Positions 5,461-7,003 of a DNA stretch of 7,003 nucleotides are shown piece after piece. Location: positions 1 through 7,003 of the forward strand of contig URWZ01000081.1 of the NCBI GenBank assembly GCA_900551625.1, written 5' to 3'. This DNA comes from an uncultured Collinsella sp. (GTDB taxonomy: Bacteria; Actinomycetota; Coriobacteriia; Coriobacteriales; Coriobacteriaceae). How positions within the stretch are numbered: the stretch's first letter is position 1; each line of letters opens with the position of its first letter. The translations under genes and the position numbers were made by a program. The notes under the pieces were generated by a model. The model did not search any database. It was not told the origin of the DNA and saw only the letters and a program-made list of their open reading frames with translations.

Positions 5461-6903
5461 CTATCGACCTCCCTGCGGCGCCGCATCATCGCGCATGAGC
5501 TCGGCCAGCGCCTCGCGATCGATACGCAGCGCATCGCCGCCGACTGGGTCGAGCGAATCGGCCTGGCCACCCAGCTGCTTGGCCTGCTTGCGCTCCGCAC
5601 GGGAAAGGCCCCGCTCGCGGTACTTTTGCGAATGAGCGGTGTAGATATTGATGAACAGAATGACCAGGAAGCTGAACGCAATTACGACCACGACCCAAAA
5701 GAGGGCCACCGACGTATTGCCGCCCATCCATTCAAAGTAAATCGCAATCGGAATGGTCTGTGTAATGCCGGCATAGTTGCCCGCAAAGAACAGCGTGCAG
5801 CCAAACTCGCCCATCGCGCGGGCAAAGGCGAGCACCGTGCCCGCTGCGATTGAGGGCCAACCAAGGGGCATCATAAGCTTGGTAAAGATGCGACGCTCGG
5901 ACCAGCCAAGCGTGCGCGCCGCATCGAGCATCTGCGTGTCGAGGCTCTCAAAGGCACCGAGCGCCGTACGGTAGACCAGGGGAAACGACACCACCACGGC
6001 AGAGATCACCGCCGCCGGCCACGTAAAGACAATCGAGATACCGTGCGCGATAAGCCACCGGCCCACCCCAGTCGAGCGGCCAAACAGCATGAGGAGCAAA
6101 AAGCCGCAGACCGTGGGCGGCAGCACCATAGGAATCGTAAAGACCGAATCGAGCAGGCCCTTGATGCGACTCGAGGTACCCATAGTCTTCCACGCGGCGA
6201 ACAGGCCCAGCGCAAAGGAGATCAGCAGGGCAAGGCCGCACGTTTTAATGGACACCCAAAACGGGCGATAGTCGATGTCGCCCAAAAAGGAGGCCAGAGA
6301 GGTCAAGGGGCCCTGCTCATCCCGCAACACGACAGACGATGCTTCTACCATTTGAGCGCTATCAAGCCAACGCGCGCCGCTCTTGGCATCACCCGAGGCT
6401 GATGCGATCACCACATAGCGGTCCCCATCCGCACCTCGTTCGTCAAAGCCATAGGTATACCCGCCGGCATCAAACGTTGTTTCCGCCGTAACATACCAAG
6501 GAAGATCCACGTCCCCTAGCTGCGCACCTCCCATGCAGTTTGCGCTGTCGAGCTCACAGACGAGGGCCTTGAGTCCCGATACGCACTCGTTGTCCTGCGG
6601 ATCCAATCCATACTTCTCGACCGCCTTGGGCGATATCCACACCACAACGCGATCGGCAGCAGGCGCCACTACAAGGTCCACGTCCTCGGCAACGGGAAAC
6701 CGGTAGCCCTCAGGCTGGCCCTCCATGGCACGAGCGGTCCCCTTGGCCAACCGCTCAAAACCCTCGATCCCATAGGAAAGCCCATGAGCGGTCGCAGCAA
6801 CCTGGGCCCCGTCCTCAGCATCCCCAGCCAACGCAAATCCCGGCACACAGCAAAGCGCGAAGGTCAAAGCACAGGCGACAAGCATGCGGAATCTATTAAG
6901 CAC
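5461..6903 (-). CDS. modB: Molybdate ABC transporter permease with large N-terminal extracytoplasmic region
   Basis: A 480-residue protein, about twice the usual ModB length of roughly 220-230. Residues 1-26 (MLNRFRMLVACALTFAL to the FALA site) look like a signal peptide or signal anchor. About 27-213 is a hydrophilic, probably extracytoplasmic region with three cysteines (107, 116, 123) and no domain I recognise. The permease core follows: membrane segments near 216-238, 254-275, 288-311, 348-375 and 398-421. The EAA coupling loop lies at about 316-348, with LDAARTLGWSERRIF followed by LMMPLGWPSIAAG, typical of ModB/CysT permeases. Residues 422-480 form a charged cytoplasmic tail. The GTG at 6901-6903 is chosen because GGAG lies six bases upstream and it starts a proper signal peptide. 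A frame extending to 6972 lacks this support and overlaps the preceding gene's end. The gene follows modA and precedes modC by three bases. Confidence 0.85.
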   Translation of the reverse strand: MLNRFRMLVACALTFALCCVPGFALAGDAEDGAQVAATAHGLSYGIEGFERLAKGTARAMEGQPEGYRFPVAEDVDLVVAPAADRVVVWISPKAVEKYGLDPQDNECVSGLKALVCELDSANCMGGAQLGDVDLPWYVTAETTFDAGGYTYGFDERGADGDRYVVIASASGDAKSGARWLDSAQMVEASSVVLRDEQGPLTSLASFLGDIDYRPFWVSIKTCGLALLISFALGLFAAWKTMGTSSRIKGLLDSVFTIPMVLPPTVCGFLLLMLFGRSTGVGRWLIAHGISIVFTWPAAVISAVVVSFPLVYRTALGAFESLDTQMLDAARTLGWSERRIFTKLMMPLGWPSIAAGTVLAFARAMGEFGCTLFFAGNYAGITQTIPIAIYFEWMGGNTSVALFWVVVVIAFSFLVILFINIYTAHSQKYRERGLSRAERKQAKQLGGQADSLDPVGGDALRIDREALAELMRDDAAPQGGR

Positions 6904-6909
6904 GAAAAG

Positions 6910-6913
6910 CTCC
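6910..6913 (-). promoter_or_regulatory. Ribosome binding site deciding the GTG start of modB
   Basis: GGAG on the minus strand lies six bases before the GTG at 6901-6903. No comparable motif precedes the alternative GTG at 6972. The start at 6903 also leaves a compact, positively charged n-region (LNRFR) before the hydrophobic signal segment. Confidence 0.55.
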
Positions 6914-6971
6914 AAGCGAATACAAGGACGGAGTGAAACACAAAACGATGGAATTATCGCGCCAAGCCGCA

Positions 6972-7003
6972 CTACGCGGAAAGCTCAAAGCCGTACTTAG
7001 CCC
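6972..7003 (-). CDS. modA: Probable C-terminus of the molybdate-binding protein ModA, rest outside window
   Basis: Only about nine codons are visible: a minus-strand frame ending AKYGFELSA before TAG at 6974-6972. ModA and related binding proteins commonly end in a K-Y-G-F motif, and modA directly upstream of modB is the usual order. The distance to the modB start is 68 bases, with no terminator seen. The assignment rests on a very short stretch plus context. Confidence 0.5.
   Translation of the reverse strand, partial: AKYGFELSA

Noticed and set aside
6904..6972. Longer modB starting at the GTG at 6972
   Set aside because: It has no ribosome binding site, overlaps the probable modA stop codon, and would put 23 extra residues before an otherwise ordinary signal peptide.

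Overview
The window reads as one chromosome segment from an anaerobic, GC-rich bacterium. All recognisable genes are on the minus strand, so the biological order runs from position 7003 down to 1. Gene content (molybdate ABC importer, two double-cubane-cluster reductase-type proteins with their ATP-dependent activator, and a selenocysteine-containing selenophosphate synthetase) and codon use suggest an anaerobic Actinomycetota, most likely Coriobacteriia and possibly Collinsella. That placement is inference, because no marker gene is present.

Right half (7003 to 4387): the last codons of a probable modA, then modB (molybdate permease with an unusually large extracytoplasmic N-terminal region) and modC (ATPase), closed by a rho-independent-type terminator at 4342-4375. 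The modB stop and modC start are 3 bases apart, so these form a transport operon.

Middle (4386 to 3958): about 430 bases with no large gene. It holds the modC terminator, a plausible sigma-70 promoter with a palindrome between and over its core elements, a 22-codon leader-like ORF with a strong ribosome binding site ending at a UGA in a hairpin loop, and a possible long-range pairing that would hide the ribosome binding site of the next gene.

Left half (3957 to 1): a probable operon of two divergent 2-hydroxyacyl-CoA-dehydratase-family / double-cubane-cluster proteins (the second resembles E. coli YjiM), the matching ASKHA-type Fe-S activator ATPase (YjiL/HgdC type), and the 5' part of selD, which runs off the left edge. 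The selD reading frame has an in-frame UGA at codon 17, exactly where E. coli SelD has catalytic Cys17, followed by candidate SECIS hairpins. A conventional gene caller would lose the first 17 codons. Directly downstream of each double-cubane gene lies one copy of a roughly 100-bp hairpin repeat whose two copies differ by compensatory base changes.

Working hypothesis: the segment groups molybdenum uptake, selenium activation and a low-potential Fe-S reductase pair. Molybdenum and selenium supply are both needed for selenocysteine molybdoenzymes such as formate dehydrogenase. The role of the double-cubane proteins in that setting is not known from the sequence.
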